64,000 nt of DNA from Tillandsia leiboldiana (taxonomy: Eukaryota; Streptophyta; Magnoliopsida; Poales; Bromeliaceae): NCBI GenBank assembly GCA_029204045.2, contig CM055072.1:6794682-6858681 (forward strand), read 5' to 3'. The notes beneath the pieces are model-generated. The model was not told the origin of the DNA. It did no database searches and was given only the letters and a program-made list of their open reading frames with translations. Each line of letters starts with the position of its first letter. Positions within the stretch are counted from its first letter, which is position 1. Of this stretch, positions 47,188 through 58,911 are shown one piece after another. The position numbers were made by a program, and so were the translations under genes.

Positions 47188-50100
47188 TGTCACGCCCGGG
47201 GCGATACTGCGCCCCGGCTCGCCAACAGATCCGCCGCCCGTACGGGAAGCCCCGTATAGGCGTAGCGACTAACCTGCAAAGAAACATCTACACTAGCAGA
47301 TATCAGAGCTGAAAGAGAAAAGCTGGAAGGAAATACATAAAATAAGACTACAACTTTTAAATATACAGACCATCCTCACCAGAAAACAGGAGTCTCTCAT
47401 AAAAGCAGGAAAGGAAGGTACAACTCAAAACCTCACTACAAAAGTCACTCGACATAACACACACCAAAATGGAACTGGGGTACATCTACTCACACACAGA
47501 AGACGACAGGAGGGGATCTATCTCGCGACGCCCTTACCTCGGTCAGAAGGAGCTGGATCAGCAACAGGAGCTGCAGGAACTGGAGCAGAAGTCCCTGGGG
47601 AGAAAACACCACGACGGGTGTGAGAACTACATCCCACAGTAGTTCTCAGTGGGTGCCGCCAACAAGCCCGACGGTCTGCCCACTAAGTCTACCAGAGGCA
47701 AAAGTAACATATGCAGTGCTATAAGGAGAGCTAGGAAAGGTAACTCTACAGCTACTATGCCTCTATCTAGATGCTCAACAGTGGAACAGAAAGAACATAA
47801 TGCCACAACTAACTCTCATCCCTGATCACCCAATCAAAACTGACTGCCACAACGGGTCCAGTCAAACCTGCGCCAACCTACTGCCGTTACGTCCCGGAGG
47901 AGCGGACTTACGTAGGGCGTCCGTGGCTGCCAACGAAAGCACAGCCAGAGGGACCACCGCGACGACAAGTCGCTAAGGAACATCTCAAACTCACACCGGT
48001 ACACAACCCGGTCTCGCCTACTCCGGAGTGGCCCTCGAGGGGAGCGACCCGCTCGAGTCAAAGTAACCCATAAGTATCACTGTATAGTATCACTGTAAAG
48101 CTCAAATGTGGCTCATGCAGGCTATGATCCAATCTTCGATCAATAAGATCGACTACCAAACAAATCACTGTCTCACACACTAGCTGGAATCTACACAGCT
48201 GAAACCCACTGTCTCTCTGACAGTTTCCAAGAACCCAGATCTACCATCACTATCACTCTCCCAAAGAAATCAAATCTACAGACTGCTATCAACTCCACTC
48301 GGTCCCCAGACACGAGTGCAAATGCATCCCACAACCGACCGACCTCTCGGCCCACAACTTGGGCGAGGAAAAGCTAAGTCCAAGGTGAAATAAAGTATCG
48401 TGATGTGGAATGTCTAGAGCAATAAAAACCTAGCCCAAGTTGGAGTTTTTCTACAGACTGGCTGAACATGATACATATGACAGGGGTGCTAGGTCAAATT
48501 CCAAGATTTCATTACTTAACATAGTGCCGGAATCAAAAGATTCAACAACTGATATACAAGATACAACATACAGTTTTTCACATGCTAATACTCCAATTTC
48601 TAACATGCATGATCCTACACACCTAGAATTAGTACACAGTCCAGAGTTCTTGGAAGCAAGGTCACCCACCTGAAAGTGCTAACTGTCCAAAATGGCACAG
48701 CTGAGAAAGCCCACAACTGTCAAATCACAAATCCCACCAAGCCAACATCACGGTAGAGGTGCTCACAAACTCCTGGGTACAAACATACACCAAAATTACA
48801 CTTTAATTCACACAAATTCCACATTCCCCAAAATCTGTGGTGAACAGTCCCACTAACACGAAATTTTCACCTGAAAAACTTCCTCCAAAAATTCCAATAA
48901 AAATATGACGGCGATCCTCGCGAAGAGTAGATGTCGATAGAGTCCTGAAACGTCGAATTCCGATGTCCGGATGAGGAGATAAAAATCCGACAAGTAGGTG
49001 CTGTCCAAATCAACCAACAGTCGCAAAGGGGGTTAAAAATGTACCCAGAACCCCAAGAAAAGCTCGGATCCAGAAAAAGTGTCCAACACGAAAAATGTAG
49101 ATTTACCTCTTACGAAACCGTCACCGCAGAAATCGTCCAAAAATAATGTCGGGGTAGCCCGGTAGACCTCCCGGACTAAACTGCGACGGAAATGGGCCTC
49201 CAACAGTAGATCGTCGCTCCGCACCCCGATGCAGAAGTCGCCGTCGTCGCGGCCTCCAAAAATCCTGAGCTTCCGCCAAAAGATGCACAAGAGGGAGAGA
49301 AACAACTTTGGTGAAGGGCTCCAAGTGAAAAGCTTTCGGGAAAAGCTTCAAAACGAGGCCCCTTGAGGCCTTTTTATAGGCCTCACCCGAAACAGCCCGG
49401 AAAAACAAGTCAATGGGCTTTGGGCCCAAAATTTCGGGCGCCCGGAACATTCGGGCGGCTACAGTGTTGGGCCGGGCCCAACACTGTTCACGCCCGAATC
49501 CACCAGGAGCCGCCACGTGGCCCGCCGAACAGCAAACAGCTGTTCGGCCCACCCGCTGGCTGCCACGTGGCCCGCCCCCGCACAGTGAGGCGGTTGGCGC
49601 CCGCCAATCAGCGGGCGACACGTGTCCACCCCGGTTGACCCGCTGACCGGTCGGCGGCCGCGCCGGGCGCGCGGCATGGCCCCGACGTGGGCACGCGCCC
49701 CGAGGCACCGACCCCGACTCCGTGCGCCGCGCACGGTGCGCCCGCGAACCAGAGGGCGACACGCGTCCCCTACACCCGGTCCACGCATTCAACAGGAATT
49801 CAGTGGACCGCGCCGCATGCACCGACCAACCGGAGGCTGCCACGTGGCCCCGCATTGGTCCATGCACCGCCGCGCTCACCCGGTAGACCGCGCGCCTTGC
49901 GCCCGCCAATCAGGCGGTGCCACGTGTCCATGCGCCGGGTCTGTGCACCCCGCCGCGCAGCTCTGTGGACCGCGCATCCTGAACCGGCCAATGACAGGCC
50001 GCCACGTGGCATCCCGGCGGTCTACGGCCCCTCCCATGCACCATTTTCCACTGAAAACTTCCGGGAGTCCGTTTTTGGGCATCCGGACTCAGAAATAAAC

Positions 50101-50336
50101 AAGCAAATAGCCGTTTTCAAGCGTTTTTCCGTGCTGAATCCATTTCCGACCTCTGTTGGGCCTAATTCTTTTCCGAAATTTCGGCAAACTCAGCCGAAGG
50201 CCTACACAGCTAATAATAACACACAGGGTCCATCTGTGGCATCCCATTGACGCACCATGGGCCAGATACACCAACGCTAGGTACTCTAACAGTGGATTCA
50301 TCGGAAGAACGCTGCATGGGAATTTGGGCCACTACA
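47188..50336 (-). mobile_element. Family B solo LTR with TSD ATAAC
   Basis: 3149 bp from TGTCACGCCCGGGGC to GGGCCACTACA, flanked by ATAAC (47183-47187, 50337-50341) in the Cassandra interior. Minus TATA (CCTATAAAAAGG) at 49369-49380. Four modules with exact 10-bp spacing: 49604-49624, 49826-49846 (CCAAC), 49906-49926 and 49988-50008, plus CACGTG boxes at about 49513 and 49563. Conserved stem-loop near 48026-48054. Long GC-rich frames on both strands at 49121-50250 are compositional artefacts. Confidence 0.94.
49369..50008 (-). promoter_or_regulatory. Family B LTR promoter: TATA box and four CCAAT-N10-CACGTG modules
   Basis: CCAAT to CACGTG spacing is 10 bp in all four modules though the spacer sequences differ (CAGCGGGCGA, CGGAGGCTGC, CAGGCGGTGC, GACAGGCCGC). 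That points to selection or copying of the spacing rather than plain duplication. Confidence 0.65.
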
Positions 50337-52441
50337 ATAACCCTGCCTCAGCCCAAACTCATCTCACATTTCCGGCTGGTGAATGGCTCTGATACCAATT
50401 GTGACGCCCCACTTCCCAGGGGGTCACCCATCCTAGAACTACTCTAGCTCTAGCACGCTTAACTCTCATGTTCCTCTTGGATCTTGCTACCATCCAAAAT
50501 GCTATAGCCGGGTTAGAGATTTAGTCCTATTATATCATTTATATAGAGGACTAATCCAAATTCCGGGGGTGTCACACTTTCGATCACATCAGTTGGCCTT
50601 TCCTAAAAGAGCTCTTAGCAGCGAGGGGCTTTGGAGAACGCTGGATTGGGTGGGTTGACTTGCTCCTTAGATCGGCGTCGACAGCGGTGCTCTTAAATGG
50701 CATACCAGGAACTTCCTTCAATTGTGAGAGAGGACTTCGACAAGGCGACCCACTATCCCCACTACTGTTCATCCTATGTGTGGATGTGTTGTACAAAATG
50801 CTACAGGCGGCGGTAAATGCAGAGCTGTTGCCGGCTGCACGAGTAGGGGAGCTCAGCTTTCACACGCTCCAATACGCGGACGACCTACTTCTGTTCTTCG
50901 ATGGCTCGCTTAGATCTGTCGCGGTGATCAAACTAATTTTGGCTTCCTTCTCCAACTGCTCGGGCTTAAAGATCAACTTCGACAAATGTGCTATCATCCC
51001 GATCAACCTCCCCCCCGAGCAAGTAACAGCTTTAGGACATCTCTTTGGTTGCAAGACGGCGGATTTCCCCTTCAATTACTTGGGTCTGCCTCTCTCTCCG
51101 AGAAAACTGCGCAAATCCGACTACCTACCGCTGATCGAGAAGGTTGATAGGCGACTAGCTAACTGGAAAGGCCTCTCCCTGTCTAGGGGGGGTCGACTAG
51201 TGCTGCTGAACTCGGTCCTCTCCGGCATTCCAGCCTACTTCTGCTCCGCTTTTCGACTTCCAGCCTGGGTGTTTGCAGCTATTGATAAAATTCACAGGGG
51301 TTTCCTCTGGAGGGGTAGGATCCTTAATAACGGTTTCCATTGCTTAGTCAAGTGGGGAAATGTCTGCCGACCGAAAGGGAGTGGAGGGCTAGGTGTCAAA
51401 AATCTGCAATCGGCGAACAGTGCTCTATTAATGAAGGGACTCTGGAGTTTTTTCAACAAATCCGACATCCCTTGGGTGCAAATAATCAGACACAAGCATC
51501 ACCGCTCTCGACCACCCTCGCTTTTCTGTAGAATACCGGCTGGGTGTTCCCCAATTTGGAAAGACATGCTTAGGCTCGTTCCGCCTTTCTTTGCTTCGGT
51601 CGATTTTGTCGTGGGAAGTGGAGAAGCTTCGCCGTTCTGGACAGCTAGATGGTGTGGACAAAGCACTCTCTCCAACCAATTTCCGAATCTCTTTGCAGCA
51701 GCAAAATCTAAGCAACTGGCTGTTTGTGGTTGGATCCAGAAATTTTCAAATAATTGGGAGTCGGGTTTTACTCTTCCGCTTTCCAGCATGGAGCATGATG
51801 AGCTACAACTCCTTCGACCACTAATCTGCAATTGGTCGAGGAACGGCCACGGAGATTCGCTCCGGTGGCGTTGGAGCGAAACAGGCCAGTTCTCCACCAA
51901 GAGCGCCTACCAATTTCTGGCTTTCACAGGGGCTAAGGATTGCAAGATTTCATTTCTGTGGCAATTAAAGGTGCCTCTCCGGGTGAAGGTCTTCCTCTGG
52001 ATTGCAGCTCGAAATAGGTTGTTAACCGCAGATAACCTGGCAAAGCGTGGCTGGGTGGGCCCATCAATTTGTGTGTTGTGTTCCAGGAGTGCTGAAGATT
52101 TGGGCCACCTGCTTTTTGACTGCACCTTCGCAAAAGCGTTGTGGGCGCGCATTCTTTCTAGGCATTCGGTTCTGTTTCGCCGGGGGACGACCGAACCATT
52201 GTGGAGGGAGCTGCCATCTACTTGGTCTGCCCTTCGATCCTCACTATCTGGTTATGCTCTGGACACTTTCGATTGTTGTTTTGCGGCCTGCTGCTGGGAG
52301 CTTTGGAAGGAACGGAATGCGAGACTATTCACAACTCGGCTTTCGGCCGTAGAAGAATTAGAGATTAATGTTTTGAGCGAGGCAAAATTCTGGATCACAA
52401 CGCTTCGGGCCCACAAGTTCGTAGGTGCTTCAATTAATTAA

Positions 52442-52896
52442 GCTGGACGGCGCATCGGTTTGACAATTACTGGCGCTTCTACATCGACACTCTTCACCTT
52501 CGGCAAGGTTTCGACTAATGAGCAAAACCTTCCAGCAGCCAACCAACTCCAAGCTTGCTGACATTCAGGAGAGCACTGGCTTTCCATCCCCTGGGAAGCA
52601 CCATGTCTGCCGCATCTGACGGGACGCACAATACGTTGATGTGCAACTCAAGCAAGTAGCCATTGTGTCGTTATATTATGTTGATGTAGCTGGGGTTGAT
52701 GGTTGGGTCTTTCGATTGATTGCGGCAGCTTTCACTAGTTCTGTTTTAAATGATGTAGTTTTGCTAATTGCAGGGATCTTATGGTTTTTGTTGTGTCTAG
52801 AGCTGGGTCTTACACTTGTGGTTGTATGGGCTTACCCCCCCTCTCTCTGTACCCCTACTTCTTTTCAAATAGGGTATATCCCTGTTTAATCAAAAA
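52442..52896 (+). other. LINE 3' untranslated region
   Basis: From the ORF2 stop to the A tail. An 82-codon frame (52641-52889) has hydrophobic runs but no recognisable domain and is most likely chance. Confidence 0.7.
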
Positions 52897-53122
52897 AAAT
52901 CCTTCAGAAAATTCATCAACTACAAAAATGTCGAAAGATTAAGAATAAAAAAATATTTTTTGTATACCCCATCTAGAGTGTAAGGTGTACATCCATTCAT
53001 ATTTTTAGGGTAGGGTGACTTTCACTCGTACGATGTACACCCATCCATATTTCTAGGGTGGGGTGGCTTTTACTCGTCATTTTGAAATGAATGATGAAAA
53101 AGTCTCCACTCTTAAATAAATA

Positions 53123-53577
53123 TATAACGATCCGGCCCACTAGCAATAATAACTCGTTGGGCCCACATCACAGCCCAAAATACTTAAACTCAGTTATTAT
53201 TACTAGCATATCCGATGTGGGACTATTGGGGGTGTCACAAACTCTTCCCGTTTAGACCTGACGTACTCGTCAGTCCAAACATACGCACAGCCCAACACAA
53301 ACACATGTACAGCCTAAGATTATCAGGCAATATAAGACTTGTCTCACTAGCCCTGTCATATAGATCCAAGCTCAGCCGAGACTCATTACACACTCCAGGC
53401 TGGTTATTGGTTATGATACCAAATATAACGATCCGACTTACTAGCAATAATAACTCGTTGGGCGCAAATCACAACCCAAAATGCTTAAGCCCAGTTATTA
53501 TTAGTAGTGCTTATGTCTCTTAAAAATTCAATCATAATTTCATCCACATCCGATATAAAATTATTGGGGGCGTCACA
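53123..53577 (-). mobile_element. USE-TRIM, minus orientation
   Basis: LTRs 53123-53239 (shortened) and 53424-53577, with duplication AAATA (53118-53122, 53578-53582). The first LTR keeps CCGATGTGGGAC (USE on the minus strand) but lost the TATA part. The second has the TATA region but a damaged USE. A degraded primer site (TTATGATACCAAA) precedes the second LTR. Confidence 0.85.
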
Positions 53578-53883
53578 AAATAGGATATACATTCTACATT
53601 TCAGATAGGATGTAATACTACATCCCAGATAGGATGTAATACTAGCATTGCTCTTAATTAAGAATAACCTGCTATGAAATTAAATGGTAATACCGGAAAC
53701 TATCTTTATATATACTCATCGTGTCATCATTGTAAAGACTCATAAGACGATAAGAGATTGTACCCCACACATTAGATTGGTGGGTATAAAATGTATATAT
53801 TTTTTTAGAATGTATAAGTAATATTTTTCTTGGTGCAAATAGAATTTTAGGTCCATATCTAAGTTGAAAGCTAACTACACTAA

Positions 53884-54103
53884 GGTCCGGTTTGGTTCGG
53901 GTATAAATTTAAGAGATATAAATTTTTTTATATCTGCGATAACTTATTATTTCGGGATAATCAAGTATAAAAGTTAAATTGCGTTTGGTTCAAAAGTTGG
54001 TATTCTCTGGAATAAAAAAAATTTTGTTTGGTTAAAATTATGGAAATGTGGAGAATAGTAGAAAAAGATGATAGATTTTTTATTAAAATATCAATTTTGC
54101 CCT

Positions 54104-54139
<36 letters not shown>

Positions 54140-54402
54140 TATAATTATTATAAATTAATTAAAATGATAATTTAATTGTAAATAATAAATTATATCTTAC
54201 CTAAATAAAATAATTTTATATATTTTATAGTATATTTTAGTAAATAATAATTAGTAAACAAAATTAATAAATATAATTTGCAAACAAAATATAAAATAAT
54301 TTTTTATATTTTATAGTATATTTTATAAAATAAAATTAATAAACATAATTAGTAAATAGTATATTTTAGTAAATATAGTATCAGATAGAAAGGTAAGCTA
54401 AA

Positions 54403-54462
<60 letters not shown>

Positions 54463-54651
54463 CATTCATTATCTTTAGGTATAAATCTTATTCCAGGGGG
54501 AGGTAGAATAGAGATTAATGGGTTATCCTGGGATAATCCGTTAAACATGAAATATTTTAAACTTTTATTCCTATATTTTTTTTCTGTTGTATGACAAGAA
54601 TTAGGAGATAAAAGAGATTACTTCTTCTTTATCCCCCAACTAAACCGGGCC
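53884..54651. mobile_element. Tourist-like (PIF/Harbinger) non-autonomous element 3
   Basis: Ends GGTCCGGTTTGGTTCGGG and AACTAAACCGGGCC, flanked by TAA (53881-53883, 54652-54654). Relative of element 2. Contains a ~59-bp poly-A run (54405-54460) and a short TA tract (54112-54134). Confidence 0.78.
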
Positions 54652-54654
54652 TAA

Positions 54655-55339
54655 GGGTATGCTTGTTTCATCAAAAGTGAATTCTGAGTTGAAGTGGACT
54701 TTGAAATAAAGTTTATGTGAAAATTATTTTTTTTCGCTATTTGTTTCTATAGTTATAAAAGTGAAGTTTCTTTTTTGTTTGGTAGAAAGTGAATGGTGTA
54801 GATATTATAATTTATATATAAATAATAAATAACTTAATATATAATAAATTATAATATATTAAATAAAAAATAATATAATTATATTTTATATAATTAAAAA
54901 ATATAATCTAAAAAACTAAAGTAAAATTTTTTATACATAAATTATAATAATATAACAATCAAATAATAGAGTAAAATAAATATTAATACTCAACTAATTA
55001 ATTTTCATCATATTATAAAGCTACAAACTAAATGAAAAAAAAACTAAAAATTAAATAATTAATTTTTATTATATTTAAATATATAAACTAAATAAAAAAG
55101 TAATTAGTATCACAATTAAATATATTTAAATATATTTTATATTATTATTTATATTATTTTATTATTTGTTTTTACACCGCTTTTACTTCGGTTGACTGTG
55201 GACCGAAATCAATTACGTTGTTTTGAATAACTCGAGTTTCGATCGTATTTTATTACGGAACCAAACAGCTAGCAAAAATAATCGAAAACGATTTCACCCG
55301 TGTCCACTTTCTCCCACTTCCCCCCAAACAAACATGCCC
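54655..55339. mobile_element. Candidate non-autonomous DNA element next to Tourist 3
   Basis: Ends GGGTATGCTTGTTT and AAACAAACATGCCC are inverted repeats (12 of 14). AT-rich interior, no frame. Left flank TAA, right flank GAA, so the duplication is uncertain. Confidence 0.5.
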
Positions 55340-55382
55340 GAAACCATGAGACTTCAGAATGAGCCAAAGCGTAGAAAAAGTA

Positions 55383-55769
55383 TGATGCAGTTAAAAAATA
55401 TCTATTGTTTTAATCTTAGAAATTATTATTTTGTTAATTTATTTTAGAAGTTTTTCTCAATTTTAAATTTTTTTATGTGGAATCAATTTTTTTAAAATTA
55501 AGGATATGAGTCTGAAAGTTTTAAAATTGGATATATTTGTATTAGAAAAAATTTTAGAATAAAAAAAGTTGATTAGAATTAGAATTAAAATTTAATTTAT
55601 TATAAAACAAATTTTGATATCTATTATAAAGAGAGAATTTTAAATTAATAAAAAAAATTATTTAGACCTGTATGATTTTTTTTATCACTTCTGTTACTTT
55701 ATTTTGGCATGTTAGCTCTTTTTTTTTTTCCCTCTTATTCCTTCTCTTTATTCTATCCCTGCTGCATCA
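55383..55769 (+). repeat. 3' LTR of the old element
   Basis: Aligns with the native parts of 41840-42757, from TGATGCAGTT to TGCTGCATCA. Confidence 0.6.
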
Positions 55770-56315
55770 CATAAATTAATAAAAAAATAAACTTTAGAGA
55801 AAATAAATTTATCATTTAAATATTTTAGGGGTAAATACACATGTTGGATACTTTTGAGGGTTGTGTAAGTAATTACCCTAAAAAAAAATCACCTAAAAAA
55901 TTCCATGCTTTTCCTTGCTAAACCAACTTTAAGAACTGAAAAACCACATACTACTTCGCCGAAAGTTCGCTAATTTATTGTTTAAAATATATATATATAA
56001 AAAGAAAATCTAGCCTCTTCCTTTTTGTTTTAACTACAATTAATGAATTTGCACAAGGCTACATGTAGAGTCATTATTTGCCTAATCATAAAATAATCAC
56101 CTCAAAGATGCTATACTTTATCTAAGCTAATCCTTAATTAGGACCGATAATCCAGCTCGATGTTCACTGGCCAACTCATATTCGGCTCAAAAATGAGTTT
56201 GAGATCAATCGCTCGTTTAATAAACAAGTCAAATGCGAGTTAATTTTTTTAACTTGAAATCTTAACGAGTTGAACACGAGCTAAGGATAAGCTCACTCGT
56301 GTTTTGCTCGTTATA
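55770..56315. other. AT-rich intergenic; TTCGGCTC-type repeat at 56155-56310
   Basis: No gene. The last 150 bp contain AACTCATATTCGGCTC and GAACACGAGCTAAGGATAAG, related to 12360-12490 and 57240-57395. Confidence 0.45.
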
Positions 56316-56765
56316 CGTGACACCCCAATAGTCCCACATCGAATGTAAATAAAATTATGATTGGATATATAAGAAATATGAACACTATTAATAATAAGTG
56401 TACTTAAATATTTTGAACTGTAGTTTAGGCCCAACGAGTTATTATTGTTAGTGGGTCGGATCGTTATATTTGATATCAAAGCCACTCACTAATCGAAAGT
56501 GTGTGACGAGTCTTAATTGAACCTGGGTCTAAATGACAGGACTAGCAAGATAAATCTCACATCGTCTGATAATCTTGGGTTGTGTGTGTGTTTGGAATAA
56601 CGAGGACGTAAGACCTAAAAGGATGGAGTCAGTCCCACATCGAATGGAGGGTGGAGTCAGTCCCACATCGAATGAAAATAGAGTTGTGGTTGGATAACTT
56701 GGCTTAAGCATTTTTGACCGATAATTTAGAACGAGTTATTATTGCTAGTCGGTCGGATCGTTACA
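56316..56765 (+). mobile_element. USE-TRIM, plus orientation, with intact USE and TATA
   Basis: LTRs 56316-56468 and about 56620-56765, with a perfect duplication TTATA (56311-56315, 56766-56770). The left LTR has GTCCCACATCG followed after exactly 24 bp by TATATAAG. The right LTR has the USE-containing phrase AGTCAGTCCCACATCGAATG twice in tandem. The primer site after the left LTR is degraded (TTTGATATCAAAG). Confidence 0.88.
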
Positions 56766-56891
56766 TTATAACTCGAATATATATTTATATATATAATAAA
56801 AAAAAAAGTAACATTTAAATCTTCTTTTTTTGGTTATTGGATCAACCGTCAATAATGATGATTTCTTATAAAAATCAATTGAGTTGATTCA

Positions 56892-57020
56892 TGTGACACC
56901 CTAACTATCGAGAGAGTCACCCATCATAGAACTACTCTAACTCTAGATGTTTAACCCACTTAATCTTTTGGGTCTTACTACCACCTAAAATACTATAACT
57001 GGATTAAAAGGGGTATCACA
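56892..57020 (-). mobile_element. Solo Cassandra LTR, shortened and degraded
   Basis: TGTGACACC to GTATCACA, flanked by a perfect ATTCA duplication (56887-56891, 57021-57025). The 5S-like portion is recognisable (GAGTCACCCATC, GAACTACTCTAACTCTAG) but mutated in box A and shortened to 129 bp from 177. Confidence 0.85.
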
Positions 57021-58911
57021 ATTCAACCGCTAAAAACACTAATGTTCTGGTGCTTTCAAAAACGTACACTAGCCGAACTCTATATATATATATATATTTA
57101 TATTATAAAATTTTACTATTTAAATATTAGGCTAACACAAATGTAAAGTGACCTATATTTTGTAAATTTTAATTAATAAATTAAAATTTTAATTTTTCAA
57201 AAAAAAAATCAATTTTTATTTAACAGTAAGACTGACAATTTAATTTACTAATTGTGAGCTCGTTCATGTTCGCCTCATTAATAAATGAGCGAAACACAAA
57301 CTAAAATTTTCAACTTAATATATTAACGAGTCAACTCATGTTCGAAATAAGTCGAACACGAGTTTGCCCCAGCTCGCTTGAGTTCGAGCTGGTTAAAGCG
57401 GTATCCCTAAACAACTTTTAAGAACTATTATAAACCATATATTAAAATACCGAAAATTCGATATTATCTTGTTGAGAAAAAAAAAAAAGAAAAAAGAATT
57501 TGTAGCTCCTACTTTATTGTTTTAGCTACATGAATATATTCTAAAACTAACCCACTCCACCCTCTTGTAATTTTATACATAAAAAAAAAGAAGAAAAGAG
57601 AGAGAGAGATTCCCACTTCTTTTTATCTTTTTTTAAGCTCATGATTAGCTTTTAAAACTAAAATGTAACCCACCCAACCACCTCAACACAAAAGAAGCTG
57701 CTTTGTGTGGAGCGTTTATTGTTGGAAGCGGCTACACGAAGTCGTAAAGCAGGGAGTGTCAAATTTCCATGGTGGGATCGAGCAAAAGCACTTCATGATA
57801 AAGCAGTGTGAAAATGCTATAGAAACTTCATTTGGACATCATCAACCTAAGTGGAGGATCATTTGTTATCATTGTTACCACTATGGCATACACTAAAAAC
57901 TCCTCTAGATCTCTTTTTTTGGGGATATCCAATGAATACATCTTGTATAGTAAAGAGTTCTTATTATTTAGCAAAGAATCCTCCTCTCCTATGTATCCAA
58001 ACAATATATATGTGACGCAAGCGTAAACGGTATTGAGAGAAAAGAAGTATAAAAACGAAAAAAAAATGTACATAGAAGTATCAACTTTTCGATAATTGAA
58101 CGTCGATCACCTGTCATCTATATACATAGACGATATCTGAATTATAAAATTTTGTAAAAATAATTTTAAAATAAAAAAAATAAAAGCCTAATATAACAGA
58201 TAAATTTAAATTTCAAGCTCGACCATAATGATTTTCTCGTTTATTGTGTAGATCTGAAAAAGTGTTTTCCGAATTGAAGTTACACGCTGAAGACAAACAC
58301 TGAGCAAAAAGTTATCACAGTTTTAAAAAATTTCATAATTATTGTAAAAATTATCGAATTCAGCGAAATTTTCGGCCAGCTTGATTTAGTCACGCTTTGT
58401 AAATATGCTTTATCTATTTAATTTTGAGTTGAGTCTATATTTGAAAATTTAATTTACTAATATACTCATCGGGTCTCTTAAAGCGGATGTGAATAGTGAC
58501 TATTCGTATATTATCCGCTTAAGATCAGATACTAACTTGGCTGCATGTTAGATTGGTCGTACCAACATGTCAGCCGAATCCTATTTGGCCTAGCTTTAGC
58601 TTTTGCTTTCAAAAGCAATAGCCTATTCGATAAAGAGAAAAACATTAAGCATTTGTGGCAGCTGAAAGCATAAATGATCAGTGTCAAAAAACTATTTATT
58701 ATCCTTTGATACAGTGTTGGATGAGACCATTTTCATTTCATCTTGAATTGGGATTCGAAAGGAGATTGTACTCTAATAAGTGGTAAAAGAAACCCAATCA
58801 TTTAACTTCCTATTTCAAACTAGATATGTTAACCAGTCGAATTTTGACGAATTTTTAAAAATCTGAATCCAAAATTAACTATGAAATTTGAAATTCGTAT
58901 TCGAATTCGAT
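57021..58911. other. Intergenic with repeat fragments; no supported gene
   Basis: 57003-57100 ends like a family I/III element into a short TA tract. 57240-57395 is the TTCGGCTC-type repeat. A 63-codon plus frame (57705-57896) ends KWRIICYHCYHYGIH, faintly like a copia zinc knuckle, too weak to name. The remainder is AT-rich. Confidence 0.45.

Larger units (their letters stand above)
46846..50576 (-). mobile_element. Cassandra TRIM inside LINE ORF2, itself split by a solo LTR
   Basis: LTRs 46846-47022 and 50400-50576 (177 bp each, 5S-like portion intact), target duplication CTTTC (46841-46845, 50577-50581). The interior is Cassandra's, with a minus primer site at about 50384-50396 and a polypurine tract next to the left LTR, separated by the solo LTR 47188-50336. 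Confidence 0.95.
45070..52441 (+). pseudogene. ORF2: LINE ORF2: endonuclease, reverse transcriptase and zf-RVT domain, split by insertion
   Basis: Part 1 (45070-46845): AP-type endonuclease with FLSWNVRGLN, catalytic E in CFQETKL, AVGDFNILY, LDRAFIS and SDHCPLL, then the RT start (RDLRPISLVHSLSKILSKVL, QAAFVKGR, FKIDFERAF). Part 2 (50582-52441): GLRQGDPLSPLLF, catalytic YADDLLLF, and a C-terminal zinc-binding RT domain (VPLRVKVFLWIAARNRLLTA, CVLC...HLLFDCTFAKALW). The Cassandra duplication CTTTC separates them, and the frame would be continuous without the insert, about 1,211 codons with no other stop. The catalytic residues I checked are present; KSPEPDG has E where G is usual. It copied itself by target-primed reverse transcription before it was broken. 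Confidence 0.93.
44516..52896 (+). mobile_element. L1-type LINE, interrupted by a Cassandra TRIM
   Basis: Flanked by a perfect 18-bp duplication AAATCCTTCAGAAAATTC (44498-44515, 52897-52914), with a short A tail at 52892-52899. Without the insertion it is about 4.6 kb: roughly 550 bp of leader or ORF1 remnant, ORF2, and about 450 bp of 3' UTR. It is probably 5'-truncated, as no full ORF1 is present. The GC-rich sequence differs sharply from the AT-rich host element. Confidence 0.93.
41840..55769 (+). mobile_element. Old LTR retrotransposon, host of a nested insertion series
   Basis: Two diverged AT-rich LTRs are recognisable: 41840-42757 (split by a TRIM) and 55383-55769. Both begin TGAT and end TGCATCA, and share AATTTAATTTATTATAAA and CTTCTCTTTATTCTATC-type blocks. 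A degenerate Met-tRNA site (TTGATATCAGAGTTG) follows the left LTR at 42759, giving plus orientation. A broken gag lies at 43930-44500. The rest was displaced by a LINE, a TRIM and two MITEs. No clear target duplication. Confidence 0.6.

Noticed and set aside
49121..50250. Long GC-rich frames on both strands (262 and 187 codons)
   Set aside because: They lie inside a solo LTR and overlap each other on opposite strands; Pro/Arg/Ala-rich compositional artefacts.
52641..52889. 82-codon frame with hydrophobic stretches
   Set aside because: Lies in the LINE 3' UTR and ends at its A tail; no matching family.
57705..57896. Copia gag zinc-knuckle gene
   Set aside because: Only a CX2CX4H fragment with no following C and no flanking gag motifs; too weak to annotate.
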